In this document: piece by piece, positions 16,351-23,643 of the stretch
Position numbering within the stretch: position 1 is the stretch's first letter
Layout of the letters: each line of letters opens with the position of its first letter
NCBI RefSeq assembly: GCF_014649875.1
Contig: NZ_BMTW01000022.1
Location: 56,130 to 120,129, forward strand
Direction of reading: 5' to 3'
DNA from: Streptomyces rubiginosohelvolus
Lineage (GTDB): Bacteria > Actinomycetota > Actinomycetes > Streptomycetales > Streptomycetaceae
Length of the DNA: 64,000 nucleotides
Made by a program: the position numbers and the translations under genes
The notes under the pieces: generated by a model
What the model was told of the DNA's origin: nothing
The model's database searches: none
What the model saw: only the letters and a program-made list of their open reading frames with translations

Positions 16351-17325
16351 ATGCCCGTATCCCGGCATCACCATGTGGTGGCACTGCTCAACGATCCGCA
16401 GTCGCCTTTCGAACTCGCCTGTGCGGCCGAGGTGTTCGGCGGCGTCCACACGGAAGCGCCCGCCCGCTACACCTTCGAGGTCTGCGCGCGGCGGCCCGGC
16501 CCCCTGCCGACCACCGCCGGTTACCCGCTGCTCGTCGAGAGCGGCCTCGACGCCCTGCGGAGGGCGGACACCGTCGTCGTACCGGGCTGGCAGCCGCCCG
16601 GCGGACCGGTGCCGGACGACGTCCTCGACGCGCTGCGGGCGGCCCACCGGCGCGGGGCGCGCACCGTGTCGATCTGCACGGGCGCGTTCGTCCTCGCACA
16701 GGCCGGCCTGCTGGACGGGCGGCGCGCGACCACGCACTGGCGGCGGACCGGTCAACTGGCCGCCGACTTCCCCGAGGTGAGCGTCGCCGAGGACGTGCTG
16801 TACGTCGACCACGGCGATGTGGCGACCAGCGCGGGAAGCGGCGCGGGCATCGACCTCTGCCTCCACCTCGTACGGTCCGACCTGGGCTCCTCCTACGCCG
16901 CCCAGGTGGCCCGGAGCATGGTGCTGCCGCCGCACCGGGACGGCAGCCAGCTCCAGTACGCTCCCCCGCCCACCCCGACGGGCCCGGGCACCGACGCGTC
17001 GCTGGCCCCCGTCCTGGAATGGGCCCTGACCCGGCTGGCGGCGGACCTCTCCGTCGGCCGGCTGGCCGCGTACGCCGGGCTCTCCCCCCGCACCTTCGCC
17101 CGCCGGTTCGTCCGCCAGGTCGGCGTCAGCCCCGGGCAGTGGCTGCTCCAGCAGCGCATCGACGCGGCCCGGTCCCTGCTGGAGCGGACCGATCTGCCCG
17201 TCGAGACGGTCGCGGCCCGGGTGGGCCTGTCGTCGGCGGTCAACCTGCGGCGGCGGTTCCGTACCGCTGTCGGGACGACCCCCGGGGCGTACCGCCGCCT
17301 CTTCGGCGAAGCGGGGACGGCCTGA
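16351..17325 (+). CDS. GlxA-family (DJ-1/PfpI plus AraC) transcriptional regulator
   Basis: 324 residues. The N-terminal DJ-1/PfpI-like domain (about 5-180) includes the nucleophile-elbow segment VSICTGAFVLAQAGLLDG with a cysteine. The C-terminal AraC domain (about 220-320) has two helix-turn-helix motifs (LSVGRLAAYAGLSPRTFARR and LPVETVAARVGLSSAVNLRR). Such regulators sense small metabolites and control nearby genes. The start at ATG 16351 has no ribosome-binding site, but TACTTT ends 6 bases before it, pointing to a leaderless transcript. The divergent cupin gene is the likely neighbour target. Confidence 0.92.
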   Translation: MPVSRHHHVVALLNDPQSPFELACAAEVFGGVHTEAPARYTFEVCARRPGPLPTTAGYPLLVESGLDALRRADTVVVPGWQPPGGPVPDDVLDALRAAHRRGARTVSICTGAFVLAQAGLLDGRRATTHWRRTGQLAADFPEVSVAEDVLYVDHGDVATSAGSGAGIDLCLHLVRSDLGSSYAAQVARSMVLPPHRDGSQLQYAPPPTPTGPGTDASLAPVLEWALTRLAADLSVGRLAAYAGLSPRTFARRFVRQVGVSPGQWLLQQRIDAARSLLERTDLPVETVAARVGLSSAVNLRRRFRTAVGTTPGAYRRLFGEAGTA

Positions 17326-17686
17326 CTCCTGACTCCTGACGGAAGGCCACGCTCCGCCCGGCCCGCAGGGTCCGCCGCCGGGCGGAACGCACCACTCCCG
17401 CATGGCCTTCGTCACAGCGAAAACACAGAAAGCGTGGGCAACTGCACGCTTTGACGACGTCTGTCCACTCCGCGTGACACCGTCCCGCCCCCGGCCCTCC
17501 GGATATTCACCCGTCACCATCACAGAATCCCCATACGATCAACGCAGGCAGCCCGCGTGATCCGTACCGCCGTGGCAGCCGCTCTCTTCCGTGCTCACGC
17601 ACCCGACGCCTCACCCTCCGCACCGCCGGAACGCCGCTCGCCGCACCGCCGCTCCACCTCCGTCCGGAGCCGACCCAAGGGAACCT
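17326..17686. other. 361-base intergenic region with a terminator hairpin and an operator-like palindrome
   Basis: CTCCGCCCGGC and GCCGGGCGGAA (about 17352-17390) form a stem that can end the regulator transcript. Downstream lies the palindrome at 17429-17452. The rest is AT-richer promoter-like sequence for the LAxTG protein gene. No gene is seen. Confidence 0.6.
17429..17452. promoter_or_regulatory. Operator-like inverted repeat upstream of the LAxTG protein
   Basis: AAAGCGTG (17429-17436) and CACGCTTT (17445-17452) are perfect inverted arms around GGCAACTG. It lies about 235 bases before the coding start and is followed at once by TTGACG, a -35-like word. The cognate regulator is unknown. 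Confidence 0.45.
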
Positions 17687-19012
17687 GTGAAGATTCGCCG
17701 CGTACTCGCCACCGCTGTCGCCCTCGCCGTGACCACCCCCGCCGCGCTGCTCTCCGTGAGCCCCGCGTACGCCGACGCCAAGCCGGCGGCGCAGACGCAG
17801 GAGAAGCAGAGCAAGCCGACCATCGAGGAGCTGGAGGAGGCGGCCGCCGAAGCGCAGAAGGCGTACGACAAGGCCGCCCAGGCGAAGGCCGACGGCATCA
17901 TCGAGACACGGAAGACGCTCGACGAGCTCAGCAACGGCACCCACCCCCTCGCGGTGGCCTTGGCCGCCGCCGAGCAGACCGCCAAGGACGCCGCCGCGGC
18001 GAAGGCCACCGCCGACCAGGCCGTGACCGAGGCGAAGGCCGCCCTGGAGGCCCTGCCCGGCACCGCCACGGAGGAGGAGAAGGCCGCCGCCAAGACCGCG
18101 CTCGCCGAGGCCGAGGCGACCGCGGCGACAGCCGCCACCGCCCAGACCGCCGCCGACACCGCGGTCACCGAAGCCAACAAGAAGGTCCAGAACGCGCGGG
18201 TCGCGGCGGTCAACGCCCAGAGCGTGCTCGACAAGGCGGCGGAGGACGCGCTCGCAGTGAAGGTCGCGGCGGACGCCGCGCTGGCCAAGGCCATCAAGGA
18301 GGCCGAAGAGGGCGAGGAGGGTGAGGAAGGCGGGGACTGCGAGCCCGAGCTCGACCTCACCTCCAAGGTCACCGGCCTGCCGGACAAGCTCGTCGCCGGG
18401 ACGTCCACCGACTTCTCCCTCCGCGTGACCAACGGCTCCGACCGGCACATGGACGAGGTCCTCGCGTTCGTCTCGGTCCACGCGACCGACAAGAGCGGCC
18501 TCAAGGACACGGGCAAGTTCTTCCGCCTCCAGTGGTCCACCAAGTCCGCCCCGAAGTGGCAGAACGCCGACGCGGACGACTACATCGACGGCGTGGGCGC
18601 GCTGAAGCCCGGAGCGCACGCCGATGTGAAGCTGCGCCTCACCCTCGACAAGGCCACCCCGGCCGGCAACGGCGTCGCGTTCTTCGCGGCCGACTTCTTC
18701 AACGAGGACGGCAGCTGCGGCGGAGCGCCCGACCTCGACATGTACGAGTTCGACGTCAAGGCGGCCGGCAGCAAGCCCGGCAAGACGGAGGACGTCAAGC
18801 CCTCCACGACCCCGAGGCCCGGCAACACCGGCACCACCCCGCAGGGTTCGGCGTCGGGCACCCCCGCGAGCACCGGCACGAACGGCAGCCTCGCCGCGAC
18901 GGGTTCGTCCTCCGCCACCACGCCGATCGCCCTCGCGGGCGGTGCGGCTGTGCTGCTCGGCGCGGCGGCGGTGTTCGTCGCCCGCCGCCGGAAGACGGGC
19001 TCGGACGCCTGA
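17687..19012 (+). CDS. LAxTG-sorted cell-wall protein with an alanine-rich coiled coil
   Basis: 441 residues from GTG 17687 (AAGGGAA upstream). Order: Sec signal (1-30, AYADA cleavage), an Ala/Lys/Glu-rich helical coiled-coil region (about 35-215), an acidic patch (EEGEEGEEGGD), and a beta-rich domain (about 220-360) with two cysteines. A Thr/Pro/Ser linker precedes the sorting signal LAATGSSS, a hydrophobic helix and the tail RRRKTGSDA. The LAxTG motif fits class E sortases of Streptomyces rather than LPxTG. The protein is probably anchored to peptidoglycan on a stalk; its ligand is unknown. No sortase gene is in the window. Confidence 0.9.
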   Translation: MKIRRVLATAVALAVTTPAALLSVSPAYADAKPAAQTQEKQSKPTIEELEEAAAEAQKAYDKAAQAKADGIIETRKTLDELSNGTHPLAVALAAAEQTAKDAAAAKATADQAVTEAKAALEALPGTATEEEKAAAKTALAEAEATAATAATAQTAADTAVTEANKKVQNARVAAVNAQSVLDKAAEDALAVKVAADAALAKAIKEAEEGEEGEEGGDCEPELDLTSKVTGLPDKLVAGTSTDFSLRVTNGSDRHMDEVLAFVSVHATDKSGLKDTGKFFRLQWSTKSAPKWQNADADDYIDGVGALKPGAHADVKLRLTLDKATPAGNGVAFFAADFFNEDGSCGGAPDLDMYEFDVKAAGSKPGKTEDVKPSTTPRPGNTGTTPQGSASGTPASTGTNGSLAATGSSSATTPIALAGGAAVLLGAAAVFVARRRKTGSDA

Positions 19013-19035
19013 TCGCGAGAGCCCTGGAAGGGTGG

Positions 19036-19078
19036 TGAGGGGGCGGGGTCCTGCTGTACGGACCCCGCCCCCTCACCC
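19036..19078. terminator. Bidirectional stem-loop between convergent genes
   Basis: GAGGGGGCGGGGTC at about 19038-19051 pairs with GACCCCGCCCCCTC at 19062-19075 across a 10-base loop. It lies between the stops of the LAxTG protein gene and the convergent GlxA-type regulator and can end both transcripts. Confidence 0.75.
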
Positions 19079-19080
19079 TG

Positions 19081-20070
19081 TCAGCGGGAGGCTCGGAACC
19101 GGCTCCGGTACTCGGTAGGCGTCGCGTTCAACCGCCGCCGGAACGCCCGTACCAGCGTGTCCACGGTCCCGAACCCGCAGACGGACGCGATGCGTTCGAG
19201 GGTGGCGTCGGAGGACTCCAGCTCGTTACGGGCCTTCTCGACCCGGACGGACTCGATGTAGGCGTGCGGGGTCATGCCGAGCTCGGTCTTGAAGATCCGG
19301 GTCAGGTGGCGGTCGCTGACGTGCGCGTACTCCGCGAGGTCCACGACGGTGAGCCGGCGCCCGATGTTGCGCAGGATGTGGTGCCGGAGATCCTCGATGC
19401 GCCGCGTCGCCGAGATCTGCTCCAGCGGAACGCTGAACTGGCTCTGCCCGCTCTGCCGCTTCAGGTACATCACGAGCTGCCGGGCGACGCGCAGCGCGAC
19501 GGCCTCGCCGAGGTCGTCGGCGATCAGGGCGAGCGAGAGATCGAGGCAGGCGCTGATCCCGGCCCCCGTCCACACATCGCCCTCGCGGATGAAGATCGGG
19601 TCGGCGTCGACCTCGATCTCCGGGTGCTCGTCGGCCAGTTGCCGCGCGGTCGACCAGTGCGTGGTGGCGCGCTTGCCGTCGAGCAGCCCGGCGGCGGCCA
19701 GCAGATGCGCCCCGACGCAGACGGAGGTGGTCCGCCGCGTCCGCGCGGCGAGCGTCTTCACCCGTTCCACCAGCTCGGGATCGACGAGGGCGTGCACGCG
19801 CCGCTCACTGCCGACCTCCACCGAACCGGGCACGATGAGGGTGTCGATGCTCCGCCCGGCGGCCTCGTCGAAGGTGAGATCCGGCAGGATGCGCACCCCG
19901 GCCCCGGTGGTGACGGGCTCCAACGTCTCGGCAGCCAGGACGACTTCGTATCCGGCGGCGTCGTCGCTCTCGCGCCGGGCGAGCGAGAAGACCTCCGGGG
20001 GCCCGGTGACGTCGAGCAGGTCGACGCCGTCGAAGAGCACGATGACGACGAGCCGTCGGACGGTATCCAT
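19081..20070 (-). CDS. GlxA-family AraC regulator, divergent from an isochorismatase-like hydrolase
   Basis: 329 residues from ATG 20070 with AGGAGGG upstream. The DJ-1/PfpI-like sensor domain (about 5-185) has TSVCVGAHLLAAAGLLDG at the elbow. The AraC domain (about 225-325) has helix-turn-helix motifs LTVVDLAEYAHVSDRHLTRI and ATLERIASVCGFGTVDTLVR. The gene is divergent from the cysteine-hydrolase gene at 20232, and a palindrome lies between them, so it probably regulates that gene. Its inducer could be the hydrolase's substrate or product; both are unknown. Confidence 0.93.
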   Translation of the reverse strand: MDTVRRLVVIVLFDGVDLLDVTGPPEVFSLARRESDDAAGYEVVLAAETLEPVTTGAGVRILPDLTFDEAAGRSIDTLIVPGSVEVGSERRVHALVDPELVERVKTLAARTRRTTSVCVGAHLLAAAGLLDGKRATTHWSTARQLADEHPEIEVDADPIFIREGDVWTGAGISACLDLSLALIADDLGEAVALRVARQLVMYLKRQSGQSQFSVPLEQISATRRIEDLRHHILRNIGRRLTVVDLAEYAHVSDRHLTRIFKTELGMTPHAYIESVRVEKARNELESSDATLERIASVCGFGTVDTLVRAFRRRLNATPTEYRSRFRASR

Positions 20071-20114
20071 GGCTGCCCTCCTGACTTCGCTTCCCTCGCC
20101 CCCATGTCGGTATC

Positions 20115-20143
20115 TGCATGTTAGACGTCATTGTGGACATGCG
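20115..20143. promoter_or_regulatory. Inverted repeat in the divergent promoter region
   Basis: TGCATGT (20115-20121) and ACATGCG (20137-20143) are inverted with one mismatch, and a GACGTC palindrome lies between them. The 161-base gap separates the GlxA-type regulator from its divergent hydrolase gene; this is the best candidate binding site. Confidence 0.4.
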
Positions 20144-20231
20144 GGCCGGCTCCTAGCGTGGAGAACAGCTCGCCGCACGGAACGGGGCGAGCACTTCCCC
20201 GACGTACGACGACTCCCGAGGCGGCACACCC

Positions 20232-20816
20232 ATGTCCCGAACCACCCTGCGCGAACTCAACGGCTTCGACGCGACCCCGGCCACGCTGACCGGCTCGACG
20301 CTGATCCTCGTCGACTTCCAGAACACCTACACCCGTGGCGTGATGGAACTCGACGGCTGGCAGCACTCGTTGGACGCCGCCGCACACCTGCTGGCCCGGG
20401 CCCGCGAGGCGGGGACGAAGGTCGTGCACGTCATCAACGACGGCGGCGAGGGAACCCCGTACGACATCCGGGCCGAGATCGGCCAGATCCACCCGGCGGT
20501 CGCCCCGGCCGCCGGAGAGCCCGTCGTCGTCAAGCAGGCCCCGAACGCCTTCCACGGCACGGACCTCGGCGAGCATGTGCCCGAGGGCCAGGACGTGATC
20601 ATCGCGGGCTGGATGACGCACATGTGCGTGACGTTCACCGCCGAGGGCGCATTCCTGCGCGGCAACCGCCCCACGGTCGTCGCCGACGCCTGCGCGACGA
20701 GATCCCTGCCGGTCCTCGGGTCCGACCTCGACGCCGCCCAGGTGCACGACGGGGCCCTGGCCACCATCGGCGACCTGTACGGGGTGGTCGTTCCGGCGCA
20801 CACGTCCCTCAAGTAG
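20232..20816 (+). CDS. Isochorismatase-like cysteine hydrolase
   Basis: 194 residues, ATG 20232 following GAGGCGG. The triad of the isochorismatase/nicotinamidase superfamily is present: Asp in LILVDFQNTY, Lys in VVVKQAPNAF and Cys in WMTHMCVTFTAEGAF (preceded by the cis-peptide region IIAGW). The enzyme hydrolyses an amide or related bond; family members act on nicotinamide, pyrazinamide, carbamoyl-sarcosine or isochorismate, and the sequence alone does not decide. It is paired with and probably induced through the divergent GlxA-type regulator. Confidence 0.9.
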   Translation: MSRTTLRELNGFDATPATLTGSTLILVDFQNTYTRGVMELDGWQHSLDAAAHLLARAREAGTKVVHVINDGGEGTPYDIRAEIGQIHPAVAPAAGEPVVVKQAPNAFHGTDLGEHVPEGQDVIIAGWMTHMCVTFTAEGAFLRGNRPTVVADACATRSLPVLGSDLDAAQVHDGALATIGDLYGVVVPAHTSLK

Positions 20817-21037
20817 TCGAGGCGTTCGCGACCGTGCAGAGGGCGGCGGGCGAGAGGGGGGCCGGCTTCCGCCTTGCGCCGAGGTACCTCATCAAAGGGG
20901 ACGCGAGGGCGGCCCGGCCCTCCCTAGAACGCTGATCGGGCACGGGCGGCCCTCAGCTGTTCGGCCAGGGCAGGGATGGCACCTCCGAAGCGCTCCGCGC
21001 CCCGCTGTCACTCGCGCGGGGCCGGGGCGGCGTCACC

Positions 21038-21685
21038 TCACGAGCGGCCGCCCCCGAACCCGTACCCGGTCAGCAGACTCCGTACGTCCGCCAGAGACGC
21101 CACGCACACACGCGTCTGCCCCAGCGCCTCTTCCGTGTGCGTCGTCGTCAGGCCGACGGCGATACAGCCGGCCGCCACCGCCGCCTGGATGCCCGCGGGC
21201 GCGTCCTCCACGACCAGGCACTCCGATGCGGGGACCCCGAGGCGGGACGCGGCCAGGGCGAAGCAGTCCGGGGCGGGCTTCGCTTGGTGTACGTCGCTGC
21301 CGTAGACCTGTACGGCGGGGAGAGCCAGGCCCGTTGCGGCGAACCTGGCCTCCACGAAGTCCCGGGCGCCGGAGGTCACGATGGCCCACGGGCTGCCGGA
21401 CAGCGACTCCAGGAGCTCGCGAGCTCCTTCGACCGGCTGGATGTCGTCCATCTCCTGGGCCAACAGTCGGTCGAGCGACCTCCGTTCGGCCGCCGGGTCC
21501 AGATGCGCGGCCACGTCCCTCACCGTGTCCTCGCGACGCCGCCCGAACGTCAGCTCCCACACCTTCTCGGGGTCCAGACCTCGCGCCGCCGACCACGCGT
21601 CCCAGACCCTGCGGTGCGCGGCCGCCGAGTCCAGCAGGACCCCGTCCACGTCGAAGAGCACGGCAGTGATTCTCATACCGTGCAT
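21038..21685 (-). CDS. HAD-superfamily sugar-phosphatase-like hydrolase
   Basis: 215 residues; start ATG 21685 or, equally possible, ATG 21676. Motif I FDVDGVLLDS supplies the nucleophile Asp and the general acid Asp; motif II is IVTSGARDF, motif III Lys is in HQAKPAPDCF, and motif IV is VVEDAPAGIQAA. The helical cap after motif I is of the beta-phosphoglucomutase/phosphoglycolate type. It likely dephosphorylates a small phosphosugar; the exact substrate is unknown. It is a single gene with no clear operon partner. Confidence 0.88.
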   Translation of the reverse strand: MHGMRITAVLFDVDGVLLDSAAAHRRVWDAWSAARGLDPEKVWELTFGRRREDTVRDVAAHLDPAAERRSLDRLLAQEMDDIQPVEGARELLESLSGSPWAIVTSGARDFVEARFAATGLALPAVQVYGSDVHQAKPAPDCFALAASRLGVPASECLVVEDAPAGIQAAVAAGCIAVGLTTTHTEEALGQTRVCVASLADVRSLLTGYGFGGGRS

Positions 21686-22134
21686 GCTCGCAGAGGTCTA
21701 ATTGAGCTTGTAGGAGCAGGGCTTGACCGAGCCTTCCTTGCCCCTTGCCGATGGATCTCGTCTCGCCATGTGCGAAGCCCCTACCGCGTCGCGCGCCGCC
21801 ACGACCCGGTAATCCCCCGTAAAGCCCCCACCGGATCGTTCGCCACCGCGACGCGGTGAGGCGCGATGTCAACTACTAAAGAACCAAGAGAAATAACCCA
21901 ACCCAACCCAACCCGACCCGGTGGGAACCTGACGGCGCCCGAGGGCGTGGGCGGACCCCGGAGGGCTTTCGCGGCTTCGTCACTCACACGGGTGACATTT
22001 CCCAACTCAGCTCGCTTTTGGGCGGGTTGCCAGGCATATGCTCACGCCAGACCACAACCCGTATACGTCGGCCCTCGACCGGGAGTGCAATCCCAACCGA
22101 GGGCCTGGCCACCTAGGAAGATTCAGCCTTCCCG
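21686..22134. other. 449-base intergenic region with AACCC repeats and an inverted repeat
   Basis: It contains CACCGCG-A-CGCGGTG (around 21843-21857), a telomere-like run of four AACCC units (21895-21914) and a stretch of lower GC. No tRNA or gene is visible. The region probably carries control elements of the helix-turn-helix gene that follows. Confidence 0.5.
21895..21919. repeat. AACCC pentamer repeat
   Basis: Four perfect AACCC units followed by one GACCC unit, in an otherwise unique intergenic region. Confidence 0.85.
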
Positions 22135-23160
22135 ATGGATACCCAGCAGAGTACTGCCCTCACCCGCGCCCTGGCGGAGGTTCCCGGACCTCTTCCCACC
22201 TCCGGCGTCATCCACATCATCATCCCGCACAACGACCGCTTCACTGTCGTCGGCAACCACCTCGCCCAGCACCCCGACCTCAGCTGCACCGCCGTCGGGA
22301 TCGCCGTACGCATCCAGTCCCTGCCCCAAGGGACCGAGATCAGCATCAAGGCACTCACCGCCCGCTGCCGGGAAGGCGAGAAGCGCATCGCCGCCGCCCT
22401 GCGCGAACTCGAAGCACACGGCTACCTGCAACGCTTCCGCCACCGGCTGCCCGGCCAGAAGGTCATCACCCGCACCGTCTTCTGCAACCAGCCCGCCGCG
22501 CTGCTGCGCCCTCGAAGCCAGGCGCCCGTAGCGGCTCCGGTCCCCGCACCGGTGACGGTCCCCGCATCGGTGCCGGTCCCCGTAACTGCACAGCCCCCGG
22601 CGCAGACTCAAGCGCAGCCCCAAGCTCATACGCCGGGGCCGGACTCACAGCCGGAGCCGGAACCGGCGCCCGCCCCACCCTTCGTACCGCTCGTACCGCC
22701 CCCGACCGCCCCCAAGCCGCCGCGCCCGCCCCTCCCCCAGCCCGGCACCCTCACCCCCGAGCTCGGCCGCTCCGCCACCGCGCTCCTCAGCGATCTACGC
22801 CGCCACGCACCCGAGTTCACGCTCTCCGAGGGCGACATCCACCACCTCGCGCCCGCAGTCGCCACCTGGCTCGAACGCGACGCGCACCCCGACACCATCC
22901 GCCGTACCCTCACCGACGATCTGCCGCAGCCCCTCCGCCACCCCGTCAAACTGCTCAAGCACCGACTGACCGCCCTGCTGCCCCCACCGCTCCCCGGCGC
23001 ATGCGACCTCGCGGCTCCCGCCCGGCCCCGCGTGGTCGTCACGCCCTTCCAGACCTGCGACGACTGCGACCGCGCCTTCCGCTCACCCGACCCCGGCCAC
23101 TGCCGCGACTGCCGCGAAACCCGCGAGCATCGAGGCGAGGGCGTACGCGTCGCCGCCTGA
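22135..23160 (+). CDS. Streptomyces helix-turn-helix protein with a C-terminal zinc ribbon
   Basis: 341 residues from ATG 22135. The N-terminal part (about 20-120) is a winged-helix domain (GTEISIKALTARCREGEKRI then ALRELEAHGYLQRFRHRLPG) like replication-initiator or GntR-type folds. A Pro/Ala/Val/Gln repeat linker (about 125-205) leads to a helical domain (ALLSDLRRHAPEFTLSEGDI ... HPVKLLKHRLTALLPPPLPG). The end is a Cys4 zinc ribbon (CDDCDRAFRSPDPGHCRDCR). The family occurs in several copies per Streptomyces genome. DNA binding is secure; its target and role are not known. Confidence 0.85.
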   Translation: MDTQQSTALTRALAEVPGPLPTSGVIHIIIPHNDRFTVVGNHLAQHPDLSCTAVGIAVRIQSLPQGTEISIKALTARCREGEKRIAAALRELEAHGYLQRFRHRLPGQKVITRTVFCNQPAALLRPRSQAPVAAPVPAPVTVPASVPVPVTAQPPAQTQAQPQAHTPGPDSQPEPEPAPAPPFVPLVPPPTAPKPPRPPLPQPGTLTPELGRSATALLSDLRRHAPEFTLSEGDIHHLAPAVATWLERDAHPDTIRRTLTDDLPQPLRHPVKLLKHRLTALLPPPLPGACDLAAPARPRVVVTPFQTCDDCDRAFRSPDPGHCRDCRETREHRGEGVRVAA

Positions 23161-23174
23161 TCCGCGGACCCGCC

Positions 23175-23522
23175 CTAGCGCCCCTGCTCCCGCAGCCTCC
23201 GCCGCATGCGCGAGGCGGGGATCGCGAGGGCCAGCAGGACCGGGATCCCGGCGGCGATACCGACCCAGAGGACGAGGGCGAGGTAGCCATAGGCCGCGTT
23301 CCTCGTGTCCTGGTCCGCCCGTACGAGGAAGACGACACTCACCACGAGCGCCACCGCCATGAGGGCCCCCACGACGATCGCGGACCAGGTGAGGATTCCC
23401 GCCCGACGGCGGTAGTCGGCGGTGATCTCCCGGGGCTGGGGCGGCACGAACCCCCAGGGAACACTGGGCGCACCGGGCGTGTGGGGTCGGTGAGGTGGCG
23501 GGGGCGGCTGCTGGGCGGACAT
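23175..23522 (-). CDS. Small two-helix membrane protein
   Basis: 115 residues from ATG 23522. A Pro/Gln-rich cytoplasmic start (MSAQQPPPPPHRPHTPGAPS) precedes two hydrophobic helices (about 42-66 and 77-101) and a basic tail (RMRRRLREQGR). No domain is recognised. TAGAAC (minus strand, 23535-23530) lies 7 bases before the ATG and there is no ribosome-binding site, so a leaderless transcript is likely. It is convergent with the helix-turn-helix gene. Confidence 0.75.
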   Translation of the reverse strand: MSAQQPPPPPHRPHTPGAPSVPWGFVPPQPREITADYRRRAGILTWSAIVVGALMAVALVVSVVFLVRADQDTRNAAYGYLALVLWVGIAAGIPVLLALAIPASRMRRRLREQGR

Positions 23523-23643
23523 GGGCCCAGTTCTACGCCGCGCCGCCCCCGAACACCACCCCGTCCTGGTTCGCGTACCCAAGAGGGGCAAGCGAGAAGG
23601 GGCGGCCGGCCCGCAGGCCCGCCGCCCCTCATGCACCGGGGAG

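Noticed and set aside
20817..21037. Possible gene remnant between the isochorismatase-like and HAD genes
   Set aside because: No frame shows codon bias or a recognisable fragment; treated as ordinary intergenic DNA.
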